64,000 nucleotides of DNA, taken from positions 1,116,001 through 1,180,000 of the forward strand of contig NZ_CP119422.1 in assembly GCF_030506285.1 (NCBI RefSeq), written 5' to 3'. Origin of the DNA: Catalinimonas niigatensis (GTDB taxonomy: Bacteria; Bacteroidota; Bacteroidia; Cytophagales; Cyclobacteriaceae). The position numbers and the translations under genes were made by a program. Shown one piece after another: positions 1 to 9,199 of this stretch (the stretch's first letter is position 1; the number at the start of each line of letters is the position of its first letter). Under the pieces are notes generated by a model, which saw nothing but the letters and a program-made list of their open reading frames with translations, was not told the origin of the DNA and made no database searches.

Positions 1-2
1 TA

Positions 3-614
3 CTTCCTAAAGGAATCAATTTTGGCGTACGCTTGATGAATGAGGGAGAAAAGTTCAGATTTTACATCCCTTCTTATCTTGCATTTGGTAACTATTCTTA
101 TAAAACCTTGCTATCCTCCGGAGCCATCCTTGTTGTGGATACTGAGGTGGTAAAAGTGGAATCAGAAGAGGATGTTAAAGCTCAGGAGAAACAGGCTATT
201 CAGCAATATATTACCATGCACCAACTGGAACGTGTTTCTGAAAAATCATCTGGGATTTTTTACCAAATACTCTCAGAAGGTACAGGAGAAGTAGTAAAGA
301 CGGGACAATCCGTAAAAGTGGCCTACAAAGGTTTGTATCTCAACGATGAAGTTTTTGATGAATCAAAAAGTGGAGAACCTATATCATTTTCCATAGGATA
401 TAGTAACATCATTAAAGGTTTTGAAGAAGGCATCAAGCTGATGAAGAAAGGTGAAAAAGGGCGCATTTTTGTACCTTCTGATCTCGCTTATGGACAAGGG
501 ACTCAGGTAATCCCAGGTATACTCAGAAAAGATTACCTGAAAACATATAACCTAAGAGACATGGCTCCATATCAAACGCTTATCTTTGAGGTAGAGCTAA
601 AAGAGGTTAACTAA
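3..614 (+). CDS. FKBP-type peptidyl-prolyl isomerase, 5' end missing
   Basis: Catalyses cis-trans isomerisation of prolyl bonds, probably in the periplasm, as in other multi-domain Bacteroidota FKBPs. The reading frame is open to the left edge of the window, so the protein starts upstream and the in-frame TTG/ATG at 33-36 is not a real start. The visible part holds the C-terminal half of one FKBP domain (ending near GAILVVDTEVV), a short helical linker, and a complete second FKBP domain. The second domain has the VAYKG strand, the IIKGFEEGIKLM helix and the GEKGRIFVPSDLAYG segment. A signal peptide or lipobox would lie outside the window. It converges on the minus-strand helicase gene, with a hairpin terminator between them. 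Confidence 0.88.
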   Translation, partial: LPKGINFGVRLMNEGEKFRFYIPSYLAFGNYSYKTLLSSGAILVVDTEVVKVESEEDVKAQEKQAIQQYITMHQLERVSEKSSGIFYQILSEGTGEVVKTGQSVKVAYKGLYLNDEVFDESKSGEPISFSIGYSNIIKGFEEGIKLMKKGEKGRIFVPSDLAYGQGTQVIPGILRKDYLKTYNLRDMAPYQTLIFEVELKEVN

Positions 615-623
615 TATTAGAAG

Positions 624-651
624 AGGCTGAATTGAATAGATTCAGCCTTTC
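624..651 (+). terminator. Hairpin terminator after FKBP gene
   Basis: A perfect 9-bp stem, AGGCTGAAT (624-632) with ATTCAGCCT (640-648), has a 7-nt loop and is followed by a short T stretch. It sits 10 nt after the FKBP stop codon, between convergent genes, and may act in both directions. Confidence 0.7.
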
Positions 652-658
652 AATTTAT

Positions 659-2065
659 TTATTCAAAAAATTCTGCTTTGAAATTCATCAGATATAGCTC
701 TCCCTTAGCACGGGTTACTGCTGTATAAAGCCATCGCAAATACTCCTGATTGATCATATCCTCGGCCAGATATCCCTGACTTACAAACACAGCATCCCAC
801 TGACCTCCCTGTGATTTATGACAGGTAAGCGCATAAGCAAACTTTACTTGTAAAGCATTCAGATACATATCACTACGCACTGCTTCCAACTGCTCTTGCT
901 TCGTTCCTGCATCCTGATAGTCAGCAAAAACCTGCTGATAAAGCTTATTATGATCTTCTTCTGGTAAAGCCGGAGTAGGTGAATGGAGGGTATCAAGAAT
1001 TACTTTAGCCTCGAAAGGTACCTGATCAGGGTAATCTAATAACTGTAACTCCAAAGTAGCGAAACGTAAACCATACATTTCTTCCAGATCTACCACTCTC
1101 AAAATTTCGACAAAATCACCATTGGCCAGAAAACCTGCGGGAGAATCTTCTCCTAAAAAGTAATAATTATTTTTGACAATCATGAGGTAATCTCCTGCTT
1201 CTATTTCTTGATCAAAAAAGAAAATACTTCTTCTTATATATTCATTGTACTGTACTGTTTCCCGATTGGATCGGCAGACAATGATGGTATTTTCTTTTCC
1301 AAATTTATCATAGGCATACCTGAGCCCATCTTCAAGACGATCTCCTGACATGCGATATACATCTTTGAACTTGCGGGTTTGAAATAAGATATTAAAATTT
1401 TCTTTACCTACTTCTTCGCGTATCGCAGTAGCATTATACAATATACCCGATTCCAAATCCTGACGCATAACTTCTGTCAGCTCTGTCTCCAGAATAGACA
1501 GGCGAAAAAAAGAAGATAAGTAACTGGCATCCAACCCTCGGCTAAGAAGCTGACCTACCGGAGGCAATTGGGCAGCATCTCCAATGAGCATCATTTTATT
1601 GGAGTCATCCTCAAAAACAAAATCTATCAGATCAGAAAGCAGACCATTGCCTGTCATCCCTGCTTCATCAGAGAGCATAGAAGCCTCATCTATGATAAAA
1701 AGGGTTTGCTTATAATAATTACGTCTGCGCTTAAACTGTATTTTACCACTGTGTGGATCAGCTGTACGTTGATAGATAATCTTATGAATTGTAAAAGCAC
1801 TACGCTCCGCATAGTTTGCCATTACTTTGGCAGCTCTGCCAGTGGGAGCCAGTAAGACCGAACGAAAATCAAAATGAGGAAGCGCCTTGACCAAAGCACT
1901 AATAACAGTAGTTTTTCCTGTACCTGCATAGCCTTTCAGAATAAGGGTGAGGCGTTTCTGATTGGTGTTGGTTAAGAATTGGTCAAAAAGCAAAAAAAGT
2001 TTCTCCTGTCCTTGGGTAGGAGTAAAGGGAAACTTTTTGCGGATAATTTGTGAGGGTTTTGGCAA
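659..2065 (-). CDS. RecD-like ATP-dependent helicase/exonuclease subunit
   Basis: A superfamily 1B DNA helicase, 468 aa. The Walker A motif GYAGTGKTT is near residues 45-53 and the Walker B LFIIDEASM near 120-130. A GDAAQLPPVG segment follows (motif III), and the C-terminal UvrD_C_2-type fold contains ALTCHKSQGGQWDAVFV followed by YTAVTRAK. This is the pattern of RecD/TraA-like helicases that act alone in Bacteroidota, not of a RecBCD RecD with its full N-terminal domain. The substrate is DNA. It lies 25 nt downstream of asnS on the same strand, so co-transcription is likely. The start is the first ATG of the frame and leaves the Walker A motif at the usual short distance from the N-terminus. 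Confidence 0.85.
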   Translation of the reverse strand: MPKPSQIIRKKFPFTPTQGQEKLFLLFDQFLTNTNQKRLTLILKGYAGTGKTTVISALVKALPHFDFRSVLLAPTGRAAKVMANYAERSAFTIHKIIYQRTADPHSGKIQFKRRRNYYKQTLFIIDEASMLSDEAGMTGNGLLSDLIDFVFEDDSNKMMLIGDAAQLPPVGQLLSRGLDASYLSSFFRLSILETELTEVMRQDLESGILYNATAIREEVGKENFNILFQTRKFKDVYRMSGDRLEDGLRYAYDKFGKENTIIVCRSNRETVQYNEYIRRSIFFFDQEIEAGDYLMIVKNNYYFLGEDSPAGFLANGDFVEILRVVDLEEMYGLRFATLELQLLDYPDQVPFEAKVILDTLHSPTPALPEEDHNKLYQQVFADYQDAGTKQEQLEAVRSDMYLNALQVKFAYALTCHKSQGGQWDAVFVSQGYLAEDMINQEYLRWLYTAVTRAKGELYLMNFKAEFFE

Positions 2066-2090
2066 AGCAAGTGCTTATAACCTTTTTATA

Positions 2091-3554
2091 TTAAAATTCG
2101 GCGTTCTCTGGTGTTCTGGGAAAAGGAATGACATCACGAATATTGCCCAGCCCTGTTATAAAGAGTAACAAACGTTCAAATCCAAGACCAAACCCACTAT
2201 GAGGAGCAGTACCAAATTTACGCGTGTCCAGGTACCACCACATCTCATCATGAGGTATATGGGCTTGATCCATGCGTTGCATCAGCTTATCCAGACGTTC
2301 TTCACGCTGTGAGCCGCCAATGATTTCACCAATTCCGGGAAAAAGCACATCCATAGCCGCTACTGTGTCTTCTCCTGTCTGAGACTCAGGATCATTTTGA
2401 CGCATGTAAAAGGCTTTGATTGCTTTGGGATAATTATACAAAATTACTGGCCGTTTGAAATGTTTCTCCACTAAAAAGCGCTCATGCTCAGATTGCAGAT
2501 CGGCTCCCCAACGCTCAATCAAAAACTGAAACTTTTTTTTCTTATTAGGCTTAGAGTTCCTCAGGATTTCAATCGCTTCCGTATAAGTTACCCTTGCAAA
2601 ATCATTTTCCAGGATAAACTGAAGACGTTCTATCAGCGACATCTCGCTTTTTTCTTCTTTTTTCTTATCCTTCTCTTCGTCCAAAGCCCGCTTATTCAAA
2701 AACTCAAGATCGTCTCTACAATGATCCAATGCATAGCGAACCAGATATTTAAGAAATTCTTCTGCCAAATCCATGTTATCATTGATATCATAGAAAGCCA
2801 TCTCCGGCTCAATCATCCAAAACTCAGCTAAATGACGGGAAGTATTGGAGTTTTCAGCACGAAAAGTAGGTCCAAAAGTATAGACCTCAGATAATGCTAG
2901 GGCTGCCAGTTCTCCTTCCAACTGACCTGAAACGGTGAGATTGGTTTCTTTGCCAAAGAAATCTTCTTTATAATCTATTTTTCCTTCTTCATCACGGGGA
3001 GGCTTATCCATGTTTAAGGTAGTCACTCTAAACATCTCGCCTGCTCCCTCTGCATCCGAACCAGTGACAATTGGCGTATGCACACAATAAAATCCTTTGT
3101 CATGAAAGAACTTATGGATGGCAAAAGTCATGGCATGCCGCATACGATACACTGCTCCAAAGGTGGCAGTGCGAGGACGCAAATGAGCGATCTCACGTAA
3201 GAACTCAAAGGAATGTTTCTTGGGTTGCAAAGGATAAGACTCAGGATCAGCCTCTCCTAATATTTCTATTTTTGAGGAATAAAGTTCAATTGACTGACCC
3301 TGACCTTGTGAGGCAGTCAGCTTACCAGTGACCGCAATGCATGCTCCTGATGTAACTTTCCGAAGGGTTTCTTCATTAATTATACCAGGATCTGCTACAA
3401 TCTGTAAATTGTGAATTGTTGAACCATCATTGAGTGCAATAAATGCAACATTTTTGCTACCTCGCTTTGTCCTTACCCACCCTTTTACCAGTACTTCCTG
3501 ATCCAGGGTTTTTTCCTGCAATAATAAACTGATTTTGGTTCTCGTTAATCGCAT
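2091..3554 (-). CDS. asnS: Asparaginyl-tRNA synthetase
   Basis: A class IIb aminoacyl-tRNA synthetase that charges tRNA-Asn; 487 aa, a normal length. The N-terminal OB-fold anticodon-binding domain begins near residue 17 ([19 protein letters not shown]). Class II motif 2 is seen around [20 protein letters not shown], where the acidic and Arg residues bind ATP. Motif 3 is at [15 protein letters not shown], followed by the conserved AsnRS end [12 protein letters not shown] lysine/glutamate-rich insertion near residues 283-300 ([13 protein letters not shown]) fits the insertion found in the Bacteroidota type. It is the first gene of a two-gene transcript with the RecD-like helicase. The N-terminal Met has no alternative in-frame ATG nearby. 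Confidence 0.96.
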   Translation of the reverse strand: MRLTRTKISLLLQEKTLDQEVLVKGWVRTKRGSKNVAFIALNDGSTIHNLQIVADPGIINEETLRKVTSGACIAVTGKLTASQGQGQSIELYSSKIEILGEADPESYPLQPKKHSFEFLREIAHLRPRTATFGAVYRMRHAMTFAIHKFFHDKGFYCVHTPIVTGSDAEGAGEMFRVTTLNMDKPPRDEEGKIDYKEDFFGKETNLTVSGQLEGELAALALSEVYTFGPTFRAENSNTSRHLAEFWMIEPEMAFYDINDNMDLAEEFLKYLVRYALDHCRDDLEFLNKRALDEEKDKKKEEKSEMSLIERLQFILENDFARVTYTEAIEILRNSKPNKKKKFQFLIERWGADLQSEHERFLVEKHFKRPVILYNYPKAIKAFYMRQNDPESQTGEDTVAAMDVLFPGIGEIIGGSQREERLDKLMQRMDQAHIPHDEMWWYLDTRKFGTAPHSGFGLGFERLLLFITGLGNIRDVIPFPRTPENAEF

Positions 3555-3706
3555 AACCGGTACCGATGATTTTTGTCAAAAAAATCAAAAATAAATAGAT
3601 TAAAGTAACTTTTGATTTAATGAAATATTATCTTACTAGTGTACTAAAACATGTGTGCAAAGCAACGATATTTTGCTCTTTTTATCAAAGATTTGATAGA
3701 ATATAA

Positions 3707-3714
3707 TAAATTTG
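3707..3714 (+). promoter_or_regulatory. Possible Bacteroidota -7 box upstream of rpoN
   Basis: TAAATTTG matches the Bacteroidota housekeeping -7 consensus TAnnTTTG and would place the transcript start about 30 nt before the rpoN ATG. No convincing -33 TTTG at the usual 19-21 nt spacing is visible, so this is a weak call. Confidence 0.3.
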
Positions 3715-3751
3715 AACACAGTTTGGTAATGAAGATTAACGGAGAGACTAC

Positions 3752-5200
3752 ATGCAGAAGCTTGGTTTAAGCCAGACCTTAAGTCAAAAACTTTCTCCTC
3801 AGCAAATTCAATTTATTAAGCTCTTACAAATTCCTACGGCTGAACTAGAAGCAAGGATAGAACAAGAGCTTGAAGTTAACCCTGCTTTGGAAGAAGGAAG
3901 AGATGAAGATGAAGGAATCACGAGCAGTGAAGACGATTTTGATAGTGATGCTGAGAGGGATGATCACAGTGATGATTTAAGTATAGAAGATTATCTGGCC
4001 GAAGATGAATTTAGTGGTTATAAAATGTATGGAGATGGCAACTACTCTGATGAGGAGGATCATGACATGCCCGTACCTACCAATACTACTCTTAGTGAAC
4101 AATTAATTTCACAACTCAATTTTTTGGGATTAGATGACAGGCGGTATCAAATAGGTTTACAACTCATCGGCAGTATTGAAAGTGATGGATACATTCGCCG
4201 TGAATTAGAAGCCATTATTAATGACTTGGCTTTTTCGCAGAACATTGATACTGATTTAGAAGAAGTAGAGGGTTTGTTGAGGAAAGTCCAGCAGTTTGAT
4301 CCACCAGGTATTGCTGCTCGTAACTTACAGGAATGCCTTCTTTTGCAATTGGAGCGCCAGCCTGATCCTGATAAATACCATAGACTCGCGATAGAAATCC
4401 TGAGAGATCATTTTAAGGAATTTACCAAAAAGCATTTTGACAAAATCTGTCGCAAACAGGGAGTAGACGAAAATTCTTTGCGTGAAGCCATTGGTATTAT
4501 CATAAAGCTTAATCCTAAACCCGGAGGCATTGTAGATAGCAATGCAAGGACTCAATATGTTATTCCTGATTTTATTCTGACTAATAATAGCAACAAGCTT
4601 GAACTTTCGCTGAATTCAAGAAACGCCCCTGACCTTAAAATCAGCCGATCTTACTCAGATATGCTACAGGCCTATGATAAGAATAAGAAGGATAAAAAAT
4701 TGAAAGAAACTGTTACTTTTGTGAAGCAGAAACTGGACTCGGCTAAGTGGTTTATAGATGCCATTCGTCAAAGGCAGCAAACTTTGCTCACTACCATGGA
4801 AACAATTATTAAATATCAGTATGATTTCTTTCTGACAGGAGACGAGAGTAAGCTTAAACCTATGATCCTGAAAGACATAGCCAATGAGATAGGTATGGAT
4901 ATATCTACAGTATCCAGGGTAGCCAATAGTAAATCCGTGCAAACAGAATTTGGGATTTACCCCCTTAAGTACTTTTTCTCTGAAGGCATTGCTACTGAAT
5001 CAGGTGAGGATGTAAGCAGCCGTGAGGTTAAAAATTATCTCAAAGGACTGGTAGATCATGAAGACAAACGGAGGCCTTTATCTGATGATAAATTGGAAAA
5101 GCTTCTTAAAGACAAAGGATACAATATCGCCAGACGGACAGTAGCTAAATACAGAGAGCAATTACAAATACCGGTAGCAAGGCTAAGAAAGGAATTATAA
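3752..5200 (+). CDS. rpoN: RNA polymerase sigma-54 factor
   Basis: Sigma-54 directs RNA polymerase to -24/-12 promoters that need an AAA activator; 482 aa. Region I, rich in Gln and Leu, is at residues 1-50 (LSQTLSQKLSPQQIQFIKLL), followed by an acidic region II (about 50-110). The core-binding region is central, and the C-terminus carries the DNA-binding HTH and the RpoN box (ARRTVAKYRE, near 459-468). The motif DISTVSRVANSK is the expected HTH segment. All domains are present and the length is usual. The next gene starts directly after its stop codon (TAAATG), so the two are co-transcribed. No sigma-54 activator is encoded in this window. Confidence 0.96.
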   Translation: MQKLGLSQTLSQKLSPQQIQFIKLLQIPTAELEARIEQELEVNPALEEGRDEDEGITSSEDDFDSDAERDDHSDDLSIEDYLAEDEFSGYKMYGDGNYSDEEDHDMPVPTNTTLSEQLISQLNFLGLDDRRYQIGLQLIGSIESDGYIRRELEAIINDLAFSQNIDTDLEEVEGLLRKVQQFDPPGIAARNLQECLLLQLERQPDPDKYHRLAIEILRDHFKEFTKKHFDKICRKQGVDENSLREAIGIIIKLNPKPGGIVDSNARTQYVIPDFILTNNSNKLELSLNSRNAPDLKISRSYSDMLQAYDKNKKDKKLKETVTFVKQKLDSAKWFIDAIRQRQQTLLTTMETIIKYQYDFFLTGDESKLKPMILKDIANEIGMDISTVSRVANSKSVQTEFGIYPLKYFFSEGIATESGEDVSSREVKNYLKGLVDHEDKRRPLSDDKLEKLLKDKGYNIARRTVAKYREQLQIPVARLRKEL

Positions 5201-5836
5201 ATGGTGAGAAAATTATCTATTGCCATATCCATTCTCATGCATCCTTTGCTTATGCCTACTTTTCTGTTTGCCTTTTTATTGTATTATGCTCCGGTCATTA
5301 CGCAACCTATAAATGCTAAGGCGGCCAATTATTTGTTGCTGGCAGTATTAATCACTACTTTTTTACTGCCAATGATCAGTATTACAGCGCTACGTTTTTC
5401 TGATTTTATGAACAAGGGAAAAATCACAGCCCTTAGTATACCCCAACGTAAAGATAGAATATTGCCTTTTTTCTTCACCAGCTTGTTCTATATCATTACT
5501 ACCTATATGTTTTTCAGTAAGTTTAGAGTAAGTCAGGTTCTTGTTATCATTCTGGCTGCGATTACCCTCATCATTCTTATTATCAGTTTCCTTACGTTCT
5601 TCATTAAAGTAAGTGCGCATAGTGCCAGTGCAGGGGCTTTGATGGGATTCTTACTAGGTTTAGGGTTTAAATATCCACAGGAAAGAATTTTATGGCCTTT
5701 ACTTGCCATTATACTCTTGGGAGGAATGGTCATGTCAGCAAGGCTTTATCTTAATACACACCGTCCTATAGATATTATAATAGGAAGTATCGTAGGTTTC
5801 TCAGTAAGTCTATGTTCTATACTATTGTTTGTATAA
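5201..5836 (+). CDS. PAP2-like integral membrane phosphatase
   Basis: A 211-aa membrane protein with about six hydrophobic segments. Near residues 143-152 it has KVSAHSASAG, and near 180-195 RLYLNTHRPIDIIIG, which fits the R-x5-H-x3-D motif of PAP2 acid phosphatases. The first PAP2 motif (K-x6-RP) is not evident, so catalysis is inferred from the two other motifs only. Proteins of this type hydrolyse lipid phosphates such as undecaprenyl pyrophosphate or phosphatidate in the inner membrane. The ATG abuts the rpoN stop codon. It converges with ftsY, with only 3 nt between the two stop codons and no room for a separate terminator. Confidence 0.65.
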   Translation: MVRKLSIAISILMHPLLMPTFLFAFLLYYAPVITQPINAKAANYLLLAVLITTFLLPMISITALRFSDFMNKGKITALSIPQRKDRILPFFFTSLFYIITTYMFFSKFRVSQVLVIILAAITLIILIISFLTFFIKVSAHSASAGALMGFLLGLGFKYPQERILWPLLAIILLGGMVMSARLYLNTHRPIDIIIGSIVGFSVSLCSILLFV

Positions 5837-5839
5837 CTT

Positions 5840-6805
5840 CTATTTTCCAAAAAGAGAGTCAACAAATTCCATCTTATTAAAGACCTGAAGATCATCCATC
5901 TTCTCTCCTACCCCAATATATTTAACAGGAATGTTAAACTGATCTGAAATACCAATAACTACACCGCCTTTGGCAGTACCATCCAGTTTGGTGATGGCAA
6001 GCGCAGTGACCTCAGTAGCTCTGGTAAATTCTTTGGCCTGCAAAAAAGCGTTTTGACCGGTACTTCCATCCAGTACCAACAACACTTCATGCGGAGCCTC
6101 CGGAATAAACTTCTGAACAACGCGCTTGATTTTAGTCAGCTCGTTCATCAGATTCACCTTATTGTGTAAACGTCCTGCGGTATCAATGATGACTACATCA
6201 ACCTTACTTTCTTGACCTTGTTTGGCAGCATCAAAAGCCACAGAAGCCGGATCGGTATTCATCCCATGCGAGACTACGGGCACACCTACCCTTTCGCCCC
6301 AAAGCTTAATCTGATCTACTGCTGCTGCCCTAAAAGTATCTGCAGCACCTAACAGAACACTTTTGCCTTGTTTTTTAAATTGATAAGCAAGCTTACCAAT
6401 CGTTGTTGTTTTTCCAACACCATTCACTCCAACTACCAGAATGACATATGGCTTATGCTGTTCGGGTACATAAAAATCATTGGCTCTGGCGGTAGCCGAA
6501 TTGTCATCGTTTTCTGCAAGTAAGCCTGCTATTTCTTCCCTTAATATTTTATCCAGTTCGGAAGTACTGAGATATTTATCTCTTGCCACCCGTGCCTCAA
6601 TGCGGTCAATGATTTTAATTATCGTATCAACTCCAACATCACTGGTAGCCAGTATACCCTCAAGTTCGTCTAAGACTTCATCATCAACTGTAGACTTACC
6701 AGCGATAGCCTTACCCATCTTGGAGAAGAAGCTGTCTTTAGACTTTTCCAGCCCTTTGTCCAGAGATTCTTTTTTTTCTTTAGAGAAGAAACCAAATAGT
6801 GCCAT
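5840..6805 (-). CDS. ftsY: Signal recognition particle receptor FtsY
   Basis: An SRP GTPase that docks ribosome-SRP complexes at the inner membrane. From the chosen start it is 321 aa: a short N-terminal segment (MALFGFFSKEKKE), the helical N domain, then the G domain with GVNGVGKTTTIGKLAY (P-loop), DTFRAAAVDQ, DTAGRLHNKVNLM, TKLDGTAKGG and the closing GVGEKMDDLQVF. The frame extends further upstream to 6844, but that stretch would run into the terminator of the ribosomal-protein operon. The N-terminus MALFGFFSKEK is also typical of Bacteroidota FtsY, so 6805 is preferred. There is no long acidic A domain, as is usual for this phylum. Confidence 0.95.
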   Translation of the reverse strand: MALFGFFSKEKKESLDKGLEKSKDSFFSKMGKAIAGKSTVDDEVLDELEGILATSDVGVDTIIKIIDRIEARVARDKYLSTSELDKILREEIAGLLAENDDNSATARANDFYVPEQHKPYVILVVGVNGVGKTTTIGKLAYQFKKQGKSVLLGAADTFRAAAVDQIKLWGERVGVPVVSHGMNTDPASVAFDAAKQGQESKVDVVIIDTAGRLHNKVNLMNELTKIKRVVQKFIPEAPHEVLLVLDGSTGQNAFLQAKEFTRATEVTALAITKLDGTAKGGVVIGISDQFNIPVKYIGVGEKMDDLQVFNKMEFVDSLFGK

Positions 6806-6846
6806 AAGACTAATTAGAATAAAAAGTGAATATATAATATACAAAA

Positions 6847-6872
6847 AAAGCCCATAGCGGGCTTTAAAAAAA
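6847..6872 (-). terminator. Rho-independent terminator of rpmB-rpmG-DUF4295 operon
   Basis: A 7-bp stem, AAAGCCC (6847-6853) with GGGCTTT (6859-6865), is flanked by A-rich sequence on the plus strand. Read on the minus strand this is a stem-loop followed by seven T residues, just after the DUF4295 stop. It separates that operon from ftsY, though read-through into ftsY is possible. Confidence 0.75.
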
Positions 6873-6892
6873 CTTAGACGAAATAAAATTAT

Positions 6893-7048
6893 TTATTTCC
6901 TGGTCAAATAATCTTTTACAGAATCTACCGGTACCATTTCTTCCTTGAAGGTATAAGCACCAGTCTTTGGTGATTTAACCGCCTTAATAACCTTAGCTAC
7001 GGTTTTACCACCTTCTTTTCTCATTGAAGCAACTGATTTCTTTGCCAT
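6893..7048 (-). CDS. DUF4295 small basic protein
   Basis: A 51-aa lysine-rich protein translated from the ATG at 7048: it begins MAKKSVASMRKEGGKTVAKV and ends VDSVKDYLTRK. A small protein of this kind (DUF4295) is regularly found after rpmG and before ftsY in Bacteroidota, and the position here matches exactly. Only 2 nt separate it from the rpmG stop codon, so the three small genes form one operon. Its function is unknown to me. Its size, high charge and genetic linkage suggest a ribosome-associated or assembly role, but that is inference. Confidence 0.85.
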   Translation of the reverse strand: MAKKSVASMRKEGGKTVAKVIKAVKSPKTGAYTFKEEMVPVDSVKDYLTRK

Positions 7049-7050
7049 GA

Positions 7051-7239
7051 TTATTTAATTTCTCTGTGAACAGTCTGTTTCTTTAAAATAGGATTGTATT
7101 TCTTACGTTCCAACCTTTCAGTCGTATTTTTACGGTTCTTGGTGGTGATGTAGCGCGATGTACCAGGCTGACCACTGGTTTTGTGTTCAGTACATTCTAG
7201 GATTACCTGTATACGATTACCTTTACTTTTCTTAGCCAT
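7051..7239 (-). CDS. rpmG: 50S ribosomal protein L33
   Basis: A 62-aa component of the large ribosomal subunit. The sequence [19 protein letters not shown], then [20 protein letters not shown] and the conserved end [14 protein letters not shown], is diagnostic of bacterial L33. Only one cysteine (LECTEH) is present, so this is the form without the paired CxxC zinc motifs. It lies between rpmB (upstream, 50 nt) and DUF4295 (downstream, 2 nt) on the minus strand. Confidence 0.96.
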   Translation of the reverse strand: MAKKSKGNRIQVILECTEHKTSGQPGTSRYITTKNRKNTTERLERKKYNPILKKQTVHREIK

Positions 7240-7289
7240 TGTTCAATTAATATTTTTGATTCAGACAAGTACCAATACAAAAAATAGTA

Positions 7290-7529
7290 CTATACTAAAG
7301 CTGTTCCTTTTTCTCTAGCTTCTTTCAAAACTGAAGTAATTCCTTTTTTGTTGATCGTTCTCAACACAGAAGTAGATACTTTTATAGTGACCCAACGGTC
7401 TTCCTCCGGAAGGTAAAAGCGCTTCTTCTGAAGGTTAGGGTAAAACTTACGCTTTGTTTTATTATTAGCCTTGGAAACATTGTTTCCCACCTGAGGTCTT
7501 TTACCTGTTATCTGACAAACTTTAGCCAT
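7290..7529 (-). CDS. rpmB: 50S ribosomal protein L28
   Basis: A 79-aa large-subunit ribosomal protein. The N-terminus [20 protein letters not shown] and the following [20 protein letters not shown] are conserved L28 features, and the C-terminal [19 protein letters not shown] completes the family pattern. It is the first gene of the rpmB-rpmG-DUF4295 operon. The promoter must lie between 7530 and 7620. Like most Bacteroidota genes it has no clear Shine-Dalgarno sequence. Confidence 0.96.
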   Translation of the reverse strand: MAKVCQITGKRPQVGNNVSKANNKTKRKFYPNLQKKRFYLPEEDRWVTIKVSTSVLRTINKKGITSVLKEAREKGTALV

Positions 7530-7872
7530 TTTATCTCTAAATTTCTTCTTTCCGATATTTAAGGTTGCAAATATCTAAAAAATAATCCGTATTCAAAAAA
7601 GTTACTTAGGCTTTTTTGAATTATCGTAAGGACATTGTTTGCAACCCTATTCACATGAGTACATCGATTATGATAACCCATTTTAGGTAAATACGGTTCA
7701 ATACACATCATTAGGCATTATTATTAAATTTGAAATTTACTTCTTCTTGCAGAACTTTACCTTTATTGCTAATCTATTTACTTTTTGGCATGAGCTCATG
7801 AGGAAGATGCCAGCTTTTTTTTACATTTGAAGCAGCTATTTAGCAAAATTTTTAACCTGAAAATTAATATTA
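7530..7872. other. Intergenic region between rpmB and rocD promoters
   Basis: About 340 bp between divergent genes. It must hold the promoters of the ribosomal operon (minus) and of the aminotransferase gene (plus). A TACATTTG at 7822-7829 fits the Bacteroidota -7 consensus for the plus-strand gene, about 44 nt before its ATG, but I see no matching -33 element. No ORF or RNA gene is supported. Confidence 0.4.
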
Positions 7873-9114
7873 ATGATTGGTCATATTACAAGCAGCCAGG
7901 AAGCAATAGCATTGGAGGAACAGTACGGAGCGCATAATTATCATCCGCTTCCAGTGGTTCTGTCTAAAGGAGAGGGTGTATTTTTGTGGGATGTGGAAGG
8001 GCAAAAATATTATGATTTTTTATCTGCCTATAGTGCAGTAAACCAGGGGCACTGCCATCCACGGATTCTAGATGCGTTAATGGAGCAGGCAAAAAAGCTC
8101 ACGCTTACTTCACGTGCATTTCATAATGATGTACTAGGTTCCTACGAAAAGTTTATCACTGAGCTTTTTGGATATGATAAAGTACTGCCTATGAACACTG
8201 GAGTAGAGGGTGGCGAAACTGCCATTAAGTTATGTCGCAAATGGGCTTATACCATCAAGAAAATACCTGAGAATCAGGCTAAGATTATCTTTGTAGACGG
8301 TAATTTTTGGGGCCGTACACTTGCAGCCATTTCTTCTTCAACCGATCCTCAGAGTCGCCGCGGGTTTGGCCCATATATGCCCGGATATGAATTAATCCCT
8401 TACAACGATTTATCAGCACTGGAAAAAGCATTGGAAGATCCACATGTAGCAGGGTTTATGGTAGAGCCTATTCAGGGTGAAGCTGGGGTAATGGTACCGT
8501 ATTCTGGTTATCTTAAACAAGCATACGCGCTTTGTAAGCAAAAAAATGTACTTTTTATTGCTGATGAAGTACAGACTGGTATTGCGCGTACCGGAAGACT
8601 ATTTGCTTGCCAGCATGAAGATTTCCGTCCCGATATTTTAATTTTGGGTAAGGCTTTGTCTGGGGGAGTAATGCCAGTATCAGCAGTACTGGCTGATGAT
8701 GAAGTCATGCTATGTATCCATCCTGGTGAGCATGGATCTACTTTTGGTGGAAATCCATTAGCTTGTGCCGTAGCTATGGCCGCTTTACAGGTGGTAGAAG
8801 ATGAAAAATTATCTGAAAGAGCAGAGAAATTAGGTAGAATTTTTCGTCAGCGAATGCAACAGCTTGTGGATAAGAGTCAGTTGGTTTCACTTGTGAGAGG
8901 AAAAGGCTTGCTCAATGCCATTGTGATTAACGATACTGAAGATAGCAGCACAGCCTGGGATATTTGTCTTCAGCTAAAAGAAAATGGTTTATTGGCAAAA
9001 CCAACTCATGGTAATATTATTCGTTTTGCCCCTCCTTTAGTAATTTCCGAAGAGCAGTTATATGAGTGCTGTGATATTATTGAGCGTACAATTACAGAAT
9101 TTAAGAAGGTTTAA
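7873..9114 (+). CDS. rocD: Ornithine--oxo-acid aminotransferase
   Basis: A class III PLP aminotransferase, 413 aa, converting ornithine and 2-oxoglutarate to glutamate semialdehyde and glutamate in the cytoplasm. Visible features are the N-terminal [19 protein letters not shown], the substrate-pocket segment [52 protein letters not shown], and [16 protein letters not shown], which carries the PLP lysine. [13 protein letters not shown] follows. These match RocD more closely than acetylornithine aminotransferase. It is transcribed alone and is followed by a strong hairpin terminator. No arginase, proline or arginine biosynthesis gene is nearby. Confidence 0.92.
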   Translation: MIGHITSSQEAIALEEQYGAHNYHPLPVVLSKGEGVFLWDVEGQKYYDFLSAYSAVNQGHCHPRILDALMEQAKKLTLTSRAFHNDVLGSYEKFITELFGYDKVLPMNTGVEGGETAIKLCRKWAYTIKKIPENQAKIIFVDGNFWGRTLAAISSSTDPQSRRGFGPYMPGYELIPYNDLSALEKALEDPHVAGFMVEPIQGEAGVMVPYSGYLKQAYALCKQKNVLFIADEVQTGIARTGRLFACQHEDFRPDILILGKALSGGVMPVSAVLADDEVMLCIHPGEHGSTFGGNPLACAVAMAALQVVEDEKLSERAEKLGRIFRQRMQQLVDKSQLVSLVRGKGLLNAIVINDTEDSSTAWDICLQLKENGLLAKPTHGNIIRFAPPLVISEEQLYECCDIIERTITEFKKV

Positions 9115-9142
9115 ACACTTGTTGTTCCTCTGAGTTATTTGA

Positions 9143-9175
9143 ACGGTAGATAAGAGCATCTCCTCTACCGTTTTT
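9143..9175 (+). terminator. Rho-independent terminator after rocD
   Basis: An 8-bp stem, ACGGTAGA (9143-9150) with TCTACCGT (9164-9171), is followed by TTTTT. It lies about 30 nt after the rocD stop and ahead of the CrtA-like gene, which therefore probably has its own promoter or depends on read-through. Confidence 0.75.
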
Positions 9176-9199
9176 ACAACTTTATTAAATCTTGAAGCT

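Noticed and set aside
6806-6844. 39-nt upstream extension of ftsY
   Set aside because: It would place the start inside the terminator hairpin region of the ribosomal operon, and the added residues are not found in FtsY N-termini; ATG 6805 fits the family.
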